Part shown: positions 27,633 to 40,014 of the stretch, piece after piece
How the letters are laid out: every line of letters begins with the position of its first letter
Position numbering within the stretch: the stretch's first letter is position 1
Source: Eopsaltria australis
Lineage: Eukaryota; Chordata; Aves; Passeriformes; Petroicidae
Assembly: GCA_034509425.1 (NCBI GenBank)
Contig: JAVTVJ010000447.1
Location: 806,001 to 870,000, forward strand
Direction: 5' to 3'
DNA length: 64,000 nt
The notes under the pieces: model-generated
What the model was told of the DNA's origin: nothing
Databases searched by the model: none
What the model saw: only the letters and a program-made list of their open reading frames with translations
Translations under genes and position numbers: made by a program

Positions 27633-29035
27633 AGAGTGGATTTCACCTGAGGACACACTGATGTCTCCCAACCACCCTCCTTCGGTGTCTCTGGACTGTG
27701 ACATTTTACTCCCACAATCACAAATAAATGAGGAATCAGCACTGTGCACAGGATATTAAAAGCAGCTCTGCTGAGAAGGGAATCCTCTGTGAAATTTCCC
27801 TGCCAACCTGAACACTGATACCCCTGGTAGACAGCAACACCATGGCCTGGCCAGATAAACTTGGATTAAATGGAAACCAGTGACTTGAAGCTAATGGGAC
27901 TTGGAATCACTGATTAAGTGGCAGAGGCCCTCAGCAGTCTGAAGGCTCAACTGCAGGGCTGATATTGATTCCTTAAAATGAATACCAGTAATAAAAAAAA
28001 ATAAAATATATTTTAAAAAAAAGTGTCCAAGCAACGAGACAGGATAGGAAGCGGGGGTGGAGCAGATGGGGGATATGGTGGAGAGAGACCATCTTGAGCA
28101 AGAACAGGCAGTTCTGAGGAAGGGGAATGCTAAATTATACATCTCCAGCCAGTCTGTGATGTCTGATAGATGTTTCCTGGGAGTTATGCAACTCAGTAAT
28201 TGCTGTTATTTTTTTCGTACCACGCTGATTTTTATTAAACCATTCAGCAAATGCTAATTTCAGAGCTGCTTGTCCAATTAGTCACGACACTTCACGGGTA
28301 CCTCTGCTAGTGAGCAGATCCTTCAGCCTTTGCTCATCCTGAGCTTTTACCCTCTGAAATAAGGCCTTCTGCTTCCCAGGGCAAAGCTGCCAGGATCTGC
28401 CTTTGACATTTTCCCATATACAACTAATCTGCTTAATCTTGGGCTCAGTGTCAAAAAAGGTGGCTCTTGTATGTGGTACTCTTCATAGAAAATAGGCAAA
28501 TTATCTGCCAATCTACTTTTTGACGGATGAAACAAACATCTTTGTTTGTTAGCACTTAGAAAATAATGTGTTTTCAGGGAAAGGGAAATAAGAAATTAGT
28601 ACTTTCTTACTTTAACTAATTCAGATATGGCTGTTACCAATATGCAGATCTCCTTCTGAAAGCTGAAAAAAACCCTTGCTAATTCTAACTGCCAAAAAAC
28701 CCAATCCCAAACCCTCTTTTTGTCAGATTCCTCAAAGCAAAAGTTTTTTTTTTTTAAGAAAGGAATTGTTGAATAAAACATTTTCAAACAGTACTATTAA
28801 GTCTGATAGCAGCATGCAATTCAATCTTTTTTTTCAGGTAGATATTGCACACAAGAATGAGGACTAAATTGGCACAAAGAGAATGTCTAATCTATTTTAA
28901 ATTTTAATAATTCCTAGTTTATTTAATCGAGCAGTGAACGTTAATTTCTTTATTCTATCTTTATGATGCATGATACTGTAGAAATGGCATTTTATGATAT
29001 TTCAATTTCTGTCTTCTGTACTGTTTGTAATGTAT

Positions 29036-29090
29036 CTGACCTCAATTTCTGTATCTGTGAAACAAAGGGAATGGTTATGCTTATTTTCTC
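29036..29090 (-). mobile_element. MIR-like SINE fragment (antisense)
   Basis: GACCTCAATTTCTGTATCTG then TGAAACAAAGGGAATGG resembles antisense MIR (GCCTCAGTTTCCTCATCTGTAAAATGGG). It is short and diverged. Confidence 0.4.
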
Positions 29091-29388
29091 CTTTTTAAAA
29101 AAATAATATTCCATTGATGAGAAGTGTTATATAGGAATCACTGTTCTTACCCTTAGAGAATTTTCTGTACATTTGCATTTTAATTATGAAAATATCACCA
29201 TGATTGTTTGCAGTTATTCCAGGACAGGATTATTTTCACAAGCACATTGCATACACGAAATGTCAGGGATTTGAAGTACATCTTCCTTCACAAAAATCCC
29301 TCAACATAAGTTCCAGTAGTCGATCATAGGACAAATTTTATGCCTTCACTGATACCTGACTCAGCCTCGTTCCTTGTCACATCACAGG

Positions 29389-29485
29389 AATGTGGGAGCT
29401 GTCCCTGCCCATGGCAAGGGATGGGAACTGGATGATCTTTAAGGTCCCTTCCAACCCCACCCGTGCCGTGATTCTGGATGATTTT
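29389..29485 (+). mobile_element. CR1 3'-end fragment
   Basis: The sense CR1 tail reads GTCCCTGCCCATGGCAAGGG, GGAACTGGATGATCTTTAAGG, TCCCTTCCAACCCC and then GATTCTGGATGA. It is short and 5' truncated. Confidence 0.9.
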
Positions 29486-30149
29486 GTGAAGAACAACCCG
29501 AGACAGAAACTTGCATTTCTGAGGCACAAAAAGCCAGGTGCTCAGCTTTACACAGAGGTTGTTAATACATAAACTTTGTGTCTGCATTGATGGTTTGCTC
29601 TGGGATTTCATGGAAGCCTCCACACTAAAAATGGACAAAGACTCGGAGACTGGTCAGTGTCTCCTTCTGATGTTCAAAAAGTTGAAAATGTGTTTTCTTG
29701 AGTAAAATGCCTTGTTCAATTTTTTTTCTAATTTTTTTTCCAGTTGGAAGAAGACATTCTGAATAACGTTCAAATCGTTTTAGTAAGAAAAAGTAATTTA
29801 TTTTCCCAGGGTAACACAACGTTCTAAAGCAAGCTTTTACCATAAAATTCTGTCAAAAAAAGTGGTCCAATTTTACAGTTATCTGATTTCTTGGGGTTCA
29901 GGACAGACAGAAAGCTGATTGCTTTGTGTTTCACACCTCATCCACAGATCAGGAAGGACAATGCTCACTTAATCAGCTGCCACTTGACACTCATCTTTCT
30001 GTTTTCTGGCCCTTCCTGTGTTTACTCTGCTCTGGTCAATTCCAGCTTCAAAAACAGAATTATTAATTTCTTCCTGAACCTTCTAATGTGCTCATCACTT
30101 CAGAAACCAACTACTTCTTAAATATTAATTAAATTACCCTTGCTGGGAG

Positions 30150-30212
30150 GCAAAATGTGTCCATTCTACCAAGAGGCAGCTGAAGCACAAAGAGATTAAA
30201 ATCAAGTAAATA
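30150..30212 (+). mobile_element. MIR-like SINE fragment, left part
   Basis: TCCATTCTACCAAGAGGCAG then CTGAAGCACAAAGAGATTAA resembles the MIR core (CCATTTTACAGATGAGGAAA, CTGAGGCACAGAGAGGTTAA). It may belong with the fragment at 30410-30490. Confidence 0.4.
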
Positions 30213-30409
30213 CAAATAAAAAGGATTTTCCAACCTGAAACACCTGGAATATTTTTTCAGGGTACTTATCCCACTATCCTGGGTTGTTTCTTTCCAAGCA
30301 CAGACTCAGTGACTTTGGCTGCTTCTGCAGGAGCTCAGACTCCAGCCAGTCACCATCTGGGATGTGAAGGTGAGAGACCTGGAAGTGAGGGATGCTCAGT
30401 TAAGGACCA

Positions 30410-30490
30410 TTTGAGCAAAGCTTGGTTTAAGTGACTTGCTGGGTGTCACATCACTGAAGGCAGAGGTTGAAATCTAAATAACTCCCTGCC
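30410..30490 (+). mobile_element. MIR-like SINE fragment, right part
   Basis: GGTTTAAGTGACTTGCTGGG, TGTCACATCACTGAAGGCAG and AGGTTGAAATCTAAATAACT follow the MIR order (GGTTAAGTAACTTGCCCAAG, GTCACACAGCTAGTAAGTGG, GGATTCGAACCCAGGCA). This is the clearest right-half match in the window. Confidence 0.55.
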
Positions 30491-31555
30491 TCACCACAAG
30501 GATGTGTCCCTTTGGTGCCATCCCTGGGCTTGCTCAGCCCAGCTGCTGACAGAAAGAGAGGATGAGATCTGACAGACAACCTCCTCTGGATGCAGCTGTG
30601 AAATATTCCCAGAATTCCATCATACTTGCGGATTAAGACAGAATGTTGCTGAAAAAAATTTGCCTGTGCTTAAGTAATTAAAAATTGTCCCATAGTTTAG
30701 ACCAACCTGGGAACAGAAATTTGGCTGTGCAGGTAGCAGAGAGTCAGGTATCTTAATCATGAGTTTGCCTAATTTTGCCATGTTGAAGATGTGCTGTTAC
30801 CAATATTCTGTCTGCTTGCATCCCTGTGATTTCCTCCTTGGCAGTCACTCATCACAGTCCAATTCCCTCAGAAATATTGCTCAGCTGACAGGCTCTGGTA
30901 TCCTTCCATTGTCCTATTTACATTCTTTAAACAATATTTAATTTGAGGAGTTGGCAGAGTGTGGACACCCATGATCAAATCAGCCTAAACTACCTTCACC
31001 ACCAACAGTAAGAGAGAGGCACTTCCCAGGCCTCAGTTAATCTCACATATTTCATGATTATGTGTGAGGATGTAATAAACTGGAGCTCAGCTGCACCCAG
31101 CAGTGTCATCCTGGACCGCAAGATTTACGTGTCCCCATTAGCCCAGATGAATGTGGGTGATTTCCCATCCTGGAAAAAAATAAATCTGCAAACACAGCAA
31201 TCCCTGCATCCACATCCTTCAAATGGAGAGAGTGTTGGTATTTAGATAAACCAATATTTAGATAAACAAAGTAACTACGGGCACATCAGCCCGACACTGG
31301 TTCTGAGGAAAATAATGGTTGACACAAGATACAGCAGATAAAGACCTAAAACAAGATGCTGTAAATCACATTTTCTTTTGAAAGTGATCCTATCAAGCTA
31401 ATTTAATACCTCCTTTCACAAAACTGCACATTATTAAAGTGTATGGTGTCAGTTTTGCATTCTGAGATTGCTACAAGGCATTTTTTATGCCATCACACAC
31501 TATTTGGGCTAAAAAAAAAATCAGAATAATCTCTAACTCATAGGAAGAATATATA

Positions 31556-31829
31556 ACAAGCAATAGAACAAGAGGAAACAGCATCAGGTTCTGCCAGAGT
31601 TGTTTTAGGTTGGATATTCAGGAGAAATTCTTCACAAAAAGGGTTGGCATCAGCACAGGTGCCCAGGGCAGTGTTGGAGACCCCAGCCTTGCAGGGATTT
31701 AAAAGCCATGTGGATGTGGCACTTGGGGACATGGGGCAGTGGTGGCCTTGGCAGTGCTGGGGAATGGTTGGACTGGAGGATCTCAGAGGGCTTTTCCAAC
31801 CTCAATAATTCTATGATTCTGTGATTCAA
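31556..31829 (+). mobile_element. CR1 3' fragment
   Basis: This sense CR1 copy begins at AACAAGAGGAAACAGC, continues TTTTAGGTTGGATATTCAGG, GTGCCCAGGGCAGTGTTGG, CTTGGGGACATGGGGCAGTG, and ends in a well-preserved AATTCTATGATTCTGTGATTC. A T run of about 15 follows 25 bp later (31854-31868). Confidence 0.94.
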
Positions 31830-33540
31830 ATGGGACAGAATTAGTCCAGGCTATTTTTTTTTTTTTTTGTCAGCTGGTTCATAAACACACAGACTAGAAA
31901 ATGCTACTCTTAAAAGGACAGCATCCAAAAAAGAGGCTCTTTTAAACATGTATATTGGATAAGTGTTCCAGCATGCAGAGCCTGGTGAGTCCTGCCTAAA
32001 ATACTGCAAGTGAAGAACGCAGAAACCAGCCTGGTTTTAAAATCCTACCAGGTAATAACTTAAAACACCTTAAAAAGATTAACTTCTGATAACAGTGTGG
32101 CTATTCTGGCTTAAATCAGATAATGGTGTCCTTTTGGAAAAGTCTCTGATTCTTTTCAAAACGTACCTAGTTGGAACTGTATTTTGTTAATTTTTTTTTT
32201 CTTCACAGAAAAAAAGTTCTTTTTAAAGAAAGCTTTGCTTGATTTAAAGTTTGACAGCAGGAAGATCATTTGCTCATTGTAACCCTTCAAAAAATTCTCA
32301 GTGTAGATTTTTTCTTATTGTGAGTGGAAATAAATTTGGCATTTTGGGAAACTATAGTTATTGGACTTTCTCGTCTAAATTTAATGCTAAGAGAATATTT
32401 ATGAAATCATGTAATAAATATTTTTCCTCTCTGTAAAGTAAATACTGACAATTTCCTAGCTGAGTCTGCTTGAAAACATTGCAATTCAAAGCAGGTAACA
32501 TTTTTAAAACATTTGTCTTGTATTTCTTTTAAGGTGGAACTGACAGGAGAGAGGGAAGATTTTACTTAAGGACACAGTATCAAAATAAAGAGTTTTGCTC
32601 TCAGTTATAGAAAGATGTAGTAGGAAGATAAGGAGCACAGAAATCTTTCCAGCCTTGGATTTATTCTAGAAACTAAACCCTTCACCTCTAGCTCTTAAAA
32701 TATTATGGCAAATTTATTCTTCATTTCTAGGACAGAGGTGTTCACATGGTGCATCATTTGAATAATATCTTGTGCTTCTTCAGAAAAATTATTATCCAGG
32801 CTCTGCCCAACAGGGACCAGAAGTTGTCAGACAAAGACCAGAACTGACAGTGGCTTTTTTGGGCATGGAGCATCACAAGTCACCTGTAACTGTACTGAGA
32901 ACACAGAGAGTGGCAAGAGCCCCCTCAAATTGTTCTGGAATGTTTTGAAATACAGAAACCTGATGGTTGCCAGACTTCATTTTCTCTACCCAGCTGCATT
33001 TCCCCCCGTCTGACTTTTAAAAATGTTGATGTCAAGGTGCTCTGTGCTTCAGGAGTCATTCTTAAATATTCCAACTTTAACACAGGCAGGGGCTCATTGG
33101 TAACACAGATCTCTGATTTCCTTCTTATTTTTATGCTCAGAGCCATGAGCTCTGTGCCTTGTACTTGTGCCATGCTTGTGAGAGGAAGTTTAAATGCCTG
33201 CAGCAAGACCTCAGAATAGAATCAGAAGTCTTGGTGAAGACACAGTGTAACAATAAAAAGATATACATGAGAACAGCTGTAACCAGGATTAAACACTCAG
33301 TCATCAATTATTGATGAAATATGCTGCTTGTGCTTGCAGAAGAAAGCTCTTTAGGATCTTCTTATTTAGACTTTTTAGTAAGGCTTTGTCAAATAAATAG
33401 AGCTTCCTGCAGTTTGAATACCTTAGAAGCTCACCAGAAACTTCAGGTTGTTTAATGTTTGGGTATTTTTTTAGCTTTTCTGAACTCACTGACTCAAATA
33501 ATCTGCTGCTAAAACCAAAGCTGTGAATATGGGACTATAC

Positions 33541-33885
33541 TCACAGAACCAACAAATCATGGAATAGTTTAGATTGGAAGAGACCTTAAAGATCACTTTG
33601 TTTCATCCCTGCCATGGCCAGGGACACCTTCCACTACCCCAGGTTGCTCCAAGCCCCATCCAGCCTGGCCTTGGACACTTCCAGGGATCCAGGGGCAGCC
33701 ACAGCTTCTCTGAACAATCTGTGTCCCACCACTCTCATAGTCAAGAGTTTCCTCGTAATATCCAATCTAAATATACCCTTCTTCAGCCTAAAGCCATTCC
33801 CTCTTGCCCTGTCACTCCAGGCCCTTGCCCAAAAAAGTCCCACTCCAGCTCTCTCAGAGCCCCTTTAGGCACTGGAAGCTTCTGG
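33541..33885 (-). mobile_element. CR1 3' fragment (antisense)
   Basis: This antisense CR1 copy has the tail near AATCATGGAATAG, then GGGACACCTTCCACTACCCC, CCAGGGATCCAGGGGCAGCC, CCAATCTAAATATACCC, TGCCCTGTCACTCCAGGCCC and CCCCTTTAGGCACTGGAAG. A pure A run follows at 33961-33980. The 149-codon frame across it is repeat-derived. Confidence 0.94.
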
Positions 33886-33960
33886 GAGCTCTTCCCAGAA
33901 CCATACTCGCTTAAAATGATAGTCTCACAAATTGGTGTAGATGGACAAGGCTACAAGTTA

Positions 33961-33980
33961 AAAAAAAAAAAAAAAAAAAA
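33961..33980 (+). repeat. Poly-A run
   Basis: Twenty consecutive A about 75 bp after the end of an antisense CR1 fragment. Confidence 0.95.
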
Positions 33981-34420
33981 GTACACAAAACTGTGGATTA
34001 ATCTGGGCCAGATGCTGCATTAGTCCAGTTAAATACCAGTGATCTCCCCTTTCCTCTGGAGAGGAGCACAACAAGAGGCCTGAGTCACTTCTCAAGTGGT
34101 CTCACATCTGAAGAATCCAAAAGGCACAAGGTTCACGGAGCTCGTGATCCTTTAAAGACACTCAGGGAATCCACTGCCAGTGAAAAATGCAGAGCAAGCA
34201 CTTGGAACATGCTCTGTGTGCCAGGGATCTCTGCCATGCTGCCAAACAATCCTTCAGCTGCTCCCACCACCTTATCCCAGGCATCCCTGCCTTGGCATCA
34301 TCTGTGTGAGCCACCAGGGCACTGCAGCTGTACCACAGCCAGGCATTCCAAGGGCCAAGCATCCCCAGAGTCACCTGGGAATGATGCTAAAGGAAAATCT
34401 GGCTAGCATTTTAAATTCTA

Positions 34421-34592
34421 CCCAAAAACATAAAAACCCAAACAAACAGGAAAAAAACCCACAAAAAAACAACCAACCAAAAATGAACAAAAAAAAGAAA
34501 AAAGCCCAAAAAACAAAACAAACAAAAAAAACCACCCCTCCCCCCCCCCAAAAAAAAAAACAACAAAAAAAAACAACCAACCAACCAATCAA
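34421..34592 (+). repeat. A/C-rich low-complexity tract with C run
   Basis: Irregular AAAC and AACC units with a C run near 34540-34549. It creates Lys/Asn/Pro-rich and Phe/Gly-rich frames that are not genes. Confidence 0.93.
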
Positions 34593-35570
34593 TTAAAACT
34601 ACAAAAGGATTCCAAAAAAGCAATCAGCTGCCATCAATAGATATTAGATGGGTTGAAGTAAAGAAAGATTCCCTTCTTTAAAACAAGGCAAAACAAAAAA
34701 CTACTGTGGGAAACATGTCCTTACTAGTACAGATTTCAATTGGGGTCAAACCACTGCTGTTGGAGAAAATAGATGTATAAGAACAAACTCTTTATTCAAT
34801 ATCAGTGCTTTTTAAACTGAGCTAATTTATGGCTGAAGGCTCATTTTGGCAAAATAAATATAATCAATTTATGCTAAAGAGAGAGTATTTTGAATTTTCT
34901 TCTGTTTAATTTGTGTACATAAGGGATATAAAGTCATTTTAATGTTACTGCACAGGACAAGGATCCAGAGCTATGAAGCATTTGTATTGCAAAGTGATAC
35001 ACGGGTTCTTAAGAGAACCTCAGGCACAAATAATTAGAATAAAGGATGTTTGTGACAACTTCAAATAAGATTATATTAATCTCCTGATAAAATTCTTCAC
35101 AAGGGGCCTCAGCATTAGTGATATGACTCATTGCTTCAGTATTATCCACATTTTACTGGTGTCTAATCTGCCAATATATGGATTTTAATCTAGAAGTAAT
35201 TGCGGACAGAAGATTTTACATAGCATATTTATGAAGTTCCTATTCATTGATACACATTTATGACTTCAGGAGTGAGGCTCCTGCAATTCCTCCACCACAT
35301 ATTGTCAAGTTTAAATTGGTTTCTGAAGCTTCCATGGGGAGAGAGCTTCTGTGCTCAAGTGGCCTCCTGCAGGCACGGTGTCAGATCACGCAGGTTAATG
35401 AGACAGGCAGCCAGAAGTGAGAATAAAGGCAGAGCAAACAGGTTAACAAACCCTCCCTGAGCTTTGTGCCACCCTACACAGGCTGATCCTGGGCCCCTCC
35501 CCAGCCCCAGCTGCAGGCAGAGATTCATCAGAACACAAACACCAGGCAGCAGGAAAAACTTCCACACTTC

Positions 35571-35742
35571 ATCCCAAAAATCAACCCCAAAGTTCCCCCA
35601 TTCAGCGTAGAAGTTCTGAGTACTCTGAAGGGATCAGATAAACTCAGCTCCCATATTTGATCCCAAAAATCATCCCCAAAACTCCCCCATTCACTGTAGA
35701 AGTTCTGAGTACTTCAAAGGGATCAGATAAACTCAGCTCCCA
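35571..35742 (+). repeat. 89-bp tandem duplication (two units)
   Basis: The unit beginning ATCCCAAAAATCA and ending ACTCAGCTCCCA occurs at 35571-35653 and again at 35660-35742, an exact 89-bp period, with only about eight to ten differences. GTAGAAGTTCTGAGTACT and GGGATCAGATAAACTCAGCT are shared exactly. The unit is not recognised as a known element. Confidence 0.92.
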
Positions 35743-36300
35743 CACCTCGTTTCCATCCATGGTCTGGTTTCCTTTGCGACCTCCACCACCAGTCCCCACA
35801 TCTGCCAGACTTCTGTTTATTTTTTAAGCAACTGGACATTTTGGGGAAGGATTAGTTGTACCCCCAAATGCAACCTAACCCAAATAATTATGCTAAGTGC
35901 CCAAATACTGCCTTTTATGCCCTAGTTGCAGTAAACAACCCAACAGTTTAATGTTACACTTCTGCACTGTGGTCTGCAAGCAAGATTTGTGAGTCTTACA
36001 AAGGCACAAATCTAAAAATGGAGAAAGTCAAGTGTCTGTAACAAACACAGCAGCACTTCAGGGTCTACCTGTGAGAGAATGAAAGCCTAGAAATAGAAGG
36101 ATTTCCAGGCAAAGGAAGCTCTTGCTAAGAGGGCCAATGCTGAGTGGTTGGTTCCCGCAGTAACACTTGTGCCATGCAAGGCACTGTTCCAGTTCAGACA
36201 ACATCCAAGTCCCCAGAAGATAAAACAAGAAATTAATCTCCCACATCAAAGATTTCTCTGAGAAATCACACTTCGACAGGAAGCAAATAAAAATCTAACA

Positions 36301-36323
36301 CCCCCCCCCCCCTTCCCCCCCCC
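36301..36323 (+). repeat. Poly-C tract
   Basis: Twelve C, TT, nine C. The complementary G run can form a quadruplex and is prone to sequencing and length error. Confidence 0.95.
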
Positions 36324-39300
36324 AGAACACAGCAGATCCAGAATGAGGAAGGGAAACAGCCCAATTTCAAATTGGAAGTAGCTGGGAAAAGAAAGGTGTC
36401 CCAAAAGTGCATGGAATTGCTGCAGGGAAGCAGCAGACCCCTCTCCCCCTACTCTACATTGCTGGCCCACAGTGTGGAGCCCCTGAGGTGCTTTCCTGGG
36501 GCATCCCAGCCAAGTTATTCCCTGTAGCCAGGCAGCAAACAGAGCTCAGTGGATCAGCAAAGAGGGTCTCAGGTCAGTGCTGAGTGCAGCCTAACAGGAT
36601 AATGCAGAGCCAGCTCTCAGCTCTTCTCTCAGGGTAATCACCACAAAGTGTGTAATCCAAAAGGAACAATTTGCTTCTGACAAATAATGCTCCAGGGATG
36701 GTCTGGGATGGCCCTGCTTTGGGCAATCCTAATTCACAGCCCTGAGACACAGAACAGCACATCCTCACCCTACAACACCTAGGGCAGGGGCTCCCCAGCC
36801 AGCTTTGGATAGACAGAGACTAAAAGGGGAGGGGAGAAGGAGATGCTCCCTGGAAAAAGGGAACTTTGGCTCCAGAACAGAGCCAGAAGAAAGGGGAAAG
36901 GCAAGAGAGGGTGCAGGTATTGAAGTAAGTGGGAAGGGAGTTTCTTTGAGGACAGTTTCCAGCTATAGAGCCAGTGATTGATGGAAAACAAACCTGAATT
37001 CAAGGAACCAGCTGCAATAGTGCAGTAGACAAACGCAGCTGTTCATATTGGGGTTTTTATAATGACCATCCTGTTTCCTCAAGGCATTTTTGCATTTTCA
37101 TTCAGAAATATTATGGAGTATGTTCTAATGAATCTGGACTTTTACAGTTATTTTAATCTCCTCATAAGAGATTACTGTAGAGAAGTCACGTCTTTTCTGC
37201 ACTGAAACCCTGGATAACTTTTCCAGCCATTGCAAAATGCTGCTCATCAGGGCTTTACTTGCTCAGAAAAACGCTCTGGTGCTGTTTTGCTGCTTCTGGT
37301 TTCAGCTGCAGCTCAGGCACAGCCAGTTTGGTTATCTCCAAATCATTTTCTGTGGCACGAGATAGAAAACATCTCAAAAAACAACCCAGGCAATGCAGAG
37401 GCCTGGACCCATCTCAACAGTCTGAGATGAAGATCCATGAGAATTTTGAAGCCTTTGTGCTATGGATGCACTTGGCCCAAGCTCTCTCTTGCAGAAATGT
37501 GTGATAAAGGATAAAAAGCTGTTTGACAACATTTCCTCCATCCCAGGCTACTGAAAAAGCTTCCTGATGCCATCACAGTGGGGAATTATAAGATGCCCAC
37601 CCAATGAGGTTAATGTAAATAATGATGCTTCCTCCTGAACACAAAATGCTGAGGAGGGAGGAGAAAGAAAAAAAAGTCAAAAAATAATCAGTCCTCAAGT
37701 ATTTCTTTAAGCAAGAACAGAGCTTTCTGTAGCTTGACTGCAAACCTAAAACCCCACAGCTTTGAAGGAGTGAGAAGAATGTGAAAGCAGCAAATAAAAG
37801 AGCAAGGTGCTCTGTATGATTGAATTAATAATGTAGAAAAACCTCCTGAGTAAGAAACACCAATCCTGAAAGGAAAAATAAAATGTCACTGCAATCTAAA
37901 ATACTTCATCAATAATGAATGCAATTCGCTCTGAATGAGGTCTGTTGGCTCATTTTTTCCTGTAGAAGTGCTGTAAATGCAGGTTACCTCCTTCAAGCAG
38001 CCTTTGTCACACTCAAGGGAGAGATTCTGCTGCTCAGCTCCAAAAACCTGAGGAGGAGCCTGTGCTGCTCCTGCCATCACCTCCGAGCCCCCAAACCAAA
38101 CAGGTGAATGTGAATCCGTCCCTTGGCAAAAGCCTTACCTTGCCCTCATCCTCTCAGCCAGGAACCATCCTCCATTCATTGGGGAAGCTCCAGGGAAGTA
38201 ATTAACCTTAATGGAGGGCGTGGCTCCCAAATAAATCTCTTTATTTATCTTCACCAAGGCCCAGGGAGGCAAAGGTCAGCGTGCTCTCTGCAGCACACAG
38301 GACACTCCCACATTCCCACATCAGCTGCAGCCTTTCCACTTCTCTTTTCAAGTTTAATTGATGCCCTCGTTCCCTAATCAGCTGCACCAAAGCAATAAGC
38401 CTTGATGAGCAGGGCATTATCAGGAGACAACTCGGTATGCCCGACACACGATGCTCTACAGGTCAATTAGAAGGTCAATTAACAAACCATATTCTCAGTC
38501 AGACTGTTTTGGGAGTAAAACCAGTATAAATTAATTGGCTTTGGAGCTGCCCTGGTAATTTTCTCTCTCTCTTTCTCTCTTAATTTTTTTCCCCCAAATT
38601 TGAAAGGTATTTGAGAAGGAGATTAAGGAAAAGAAAAGTCATTTAAGGAGTGATTTCTTCACGTTTTCATTAAACCAAGGCAGTAGTTTCAGTAATGGAA
38701 ACAAATGCCTGTCTTTTACAGTTGTATTTGAGCCTGAAAGTAGATTTCTGCTTTATCTTTCTGTAGTGGGGAAAGGAACTAAAAGGTCCTTGTGCCTGGC
38801 TGTGCACAATTAAATGATCTGGGGACAGGATTCAAGCTAATTTATAAATTCTCTGAGATTCAGCCTGGCCAGTACAACTCCCAGTGTGAAAACCTTTATC
38901 CATGAAATCACCTTACATGCACCATCTGCTTTCAGACTGAGGCTTGAAAATGCCCCATAATCCATAAAATTGGAATGTGGAAGATGCAACAGTTTCACTG
39001 TGAAGGATGGGAGGTGCAGGTGTTGTGTGCTGGGTTTGTGGTACAATATTGGTAGATCTGATATCTGGAAAAATCAAGAGACAACTAAATATGTATCAGG
39101 GTGCCTCTTTTTTGCTTTTCCTTTTTTAATCTTTTGGAGTGTTTTCTACTGACTTGTGCTTACAGGAAAAAAAAACCCACCACAGATATTTATTTTTTCA
39201 TAGGATTCTTAGGAATCACACAATAAAAATTAGCTGAGGCAATTGATGGTGATAAAGTGCAGTAACAATATATGCCTCAAAATGCAACACACAACAGTAC

Positions 39301-39991
39301 AAAAAATATTTTCACTGATGAGATATCTTTGGAAAATTAACAGAGTTTACTGGTTTACATGTGAGTATCTGTGTGGGCTTAGACTTAGACTAATTCAGTT
39401 TTATTTTTCTTACCATCAGCATGCTTATGGAGGTTCAGTGAGAGTCTCCAATATCTGTGTCTTATTCAGGAGACACAATGCCCAGTGGTTTAGGTTTCTT
39501 TTAGTCTGAAAATTTACACAAAACCTCTACAGACCTCGTTTTTCTTTTAAATTCTTCTTTAATATACAGCATATATTTACACAAAGTGGGATGGGAAACT
39601 CTGCATCAGCCTGGATAAGCACAATATGCTCATCTGACTGCAATTTCACCATGAAAAATCCTTAGGATGATAAAAAAGGGTGAAGAGAGACATTGAAGAT
39701 TGATCAAACCCATGTTTCCTACATTCTTCCTTAAGCTTTATAAAAATTTAAATGATAAAGCCTGTAGACACCTTTACATCTCTCTTAAATTTAACATCAA
39801 AGAAGCTGTTTCAAATAAATACTTCTTTAAGGTTATTGTAACCTATTTCTTCACTTATTTCCAAGGAATCAGGCATGGAACTTCAAGATGACAAGACCTG
39901 ACCATGTCCTGTTTTATTTCAGGATTTTTTTTTTTTTTTGAGGCTTCTTTCCAGGGTGTCTTTTCAGAGACACCAGTGCAAAATTCTTTTT

Positions 39992-40014
39992 CTCCTCCTC
40001 CTCCTCCTCCTCCC
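39992..40014 (+). repeat. CTC trinucleotide microsatellite
   Basis: About seven CTC units in non-genic sequence. Confidence 0.93.

Larger units (their letters stand above)
26113..31555. other. Intergenic sequence
   Basis: Holds the AAC/AAT run, a short CR1 tail at 29389 and MIR-like fragments at 29036, 30150 and 30410. No gene was seen. Confidence 0.6.
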
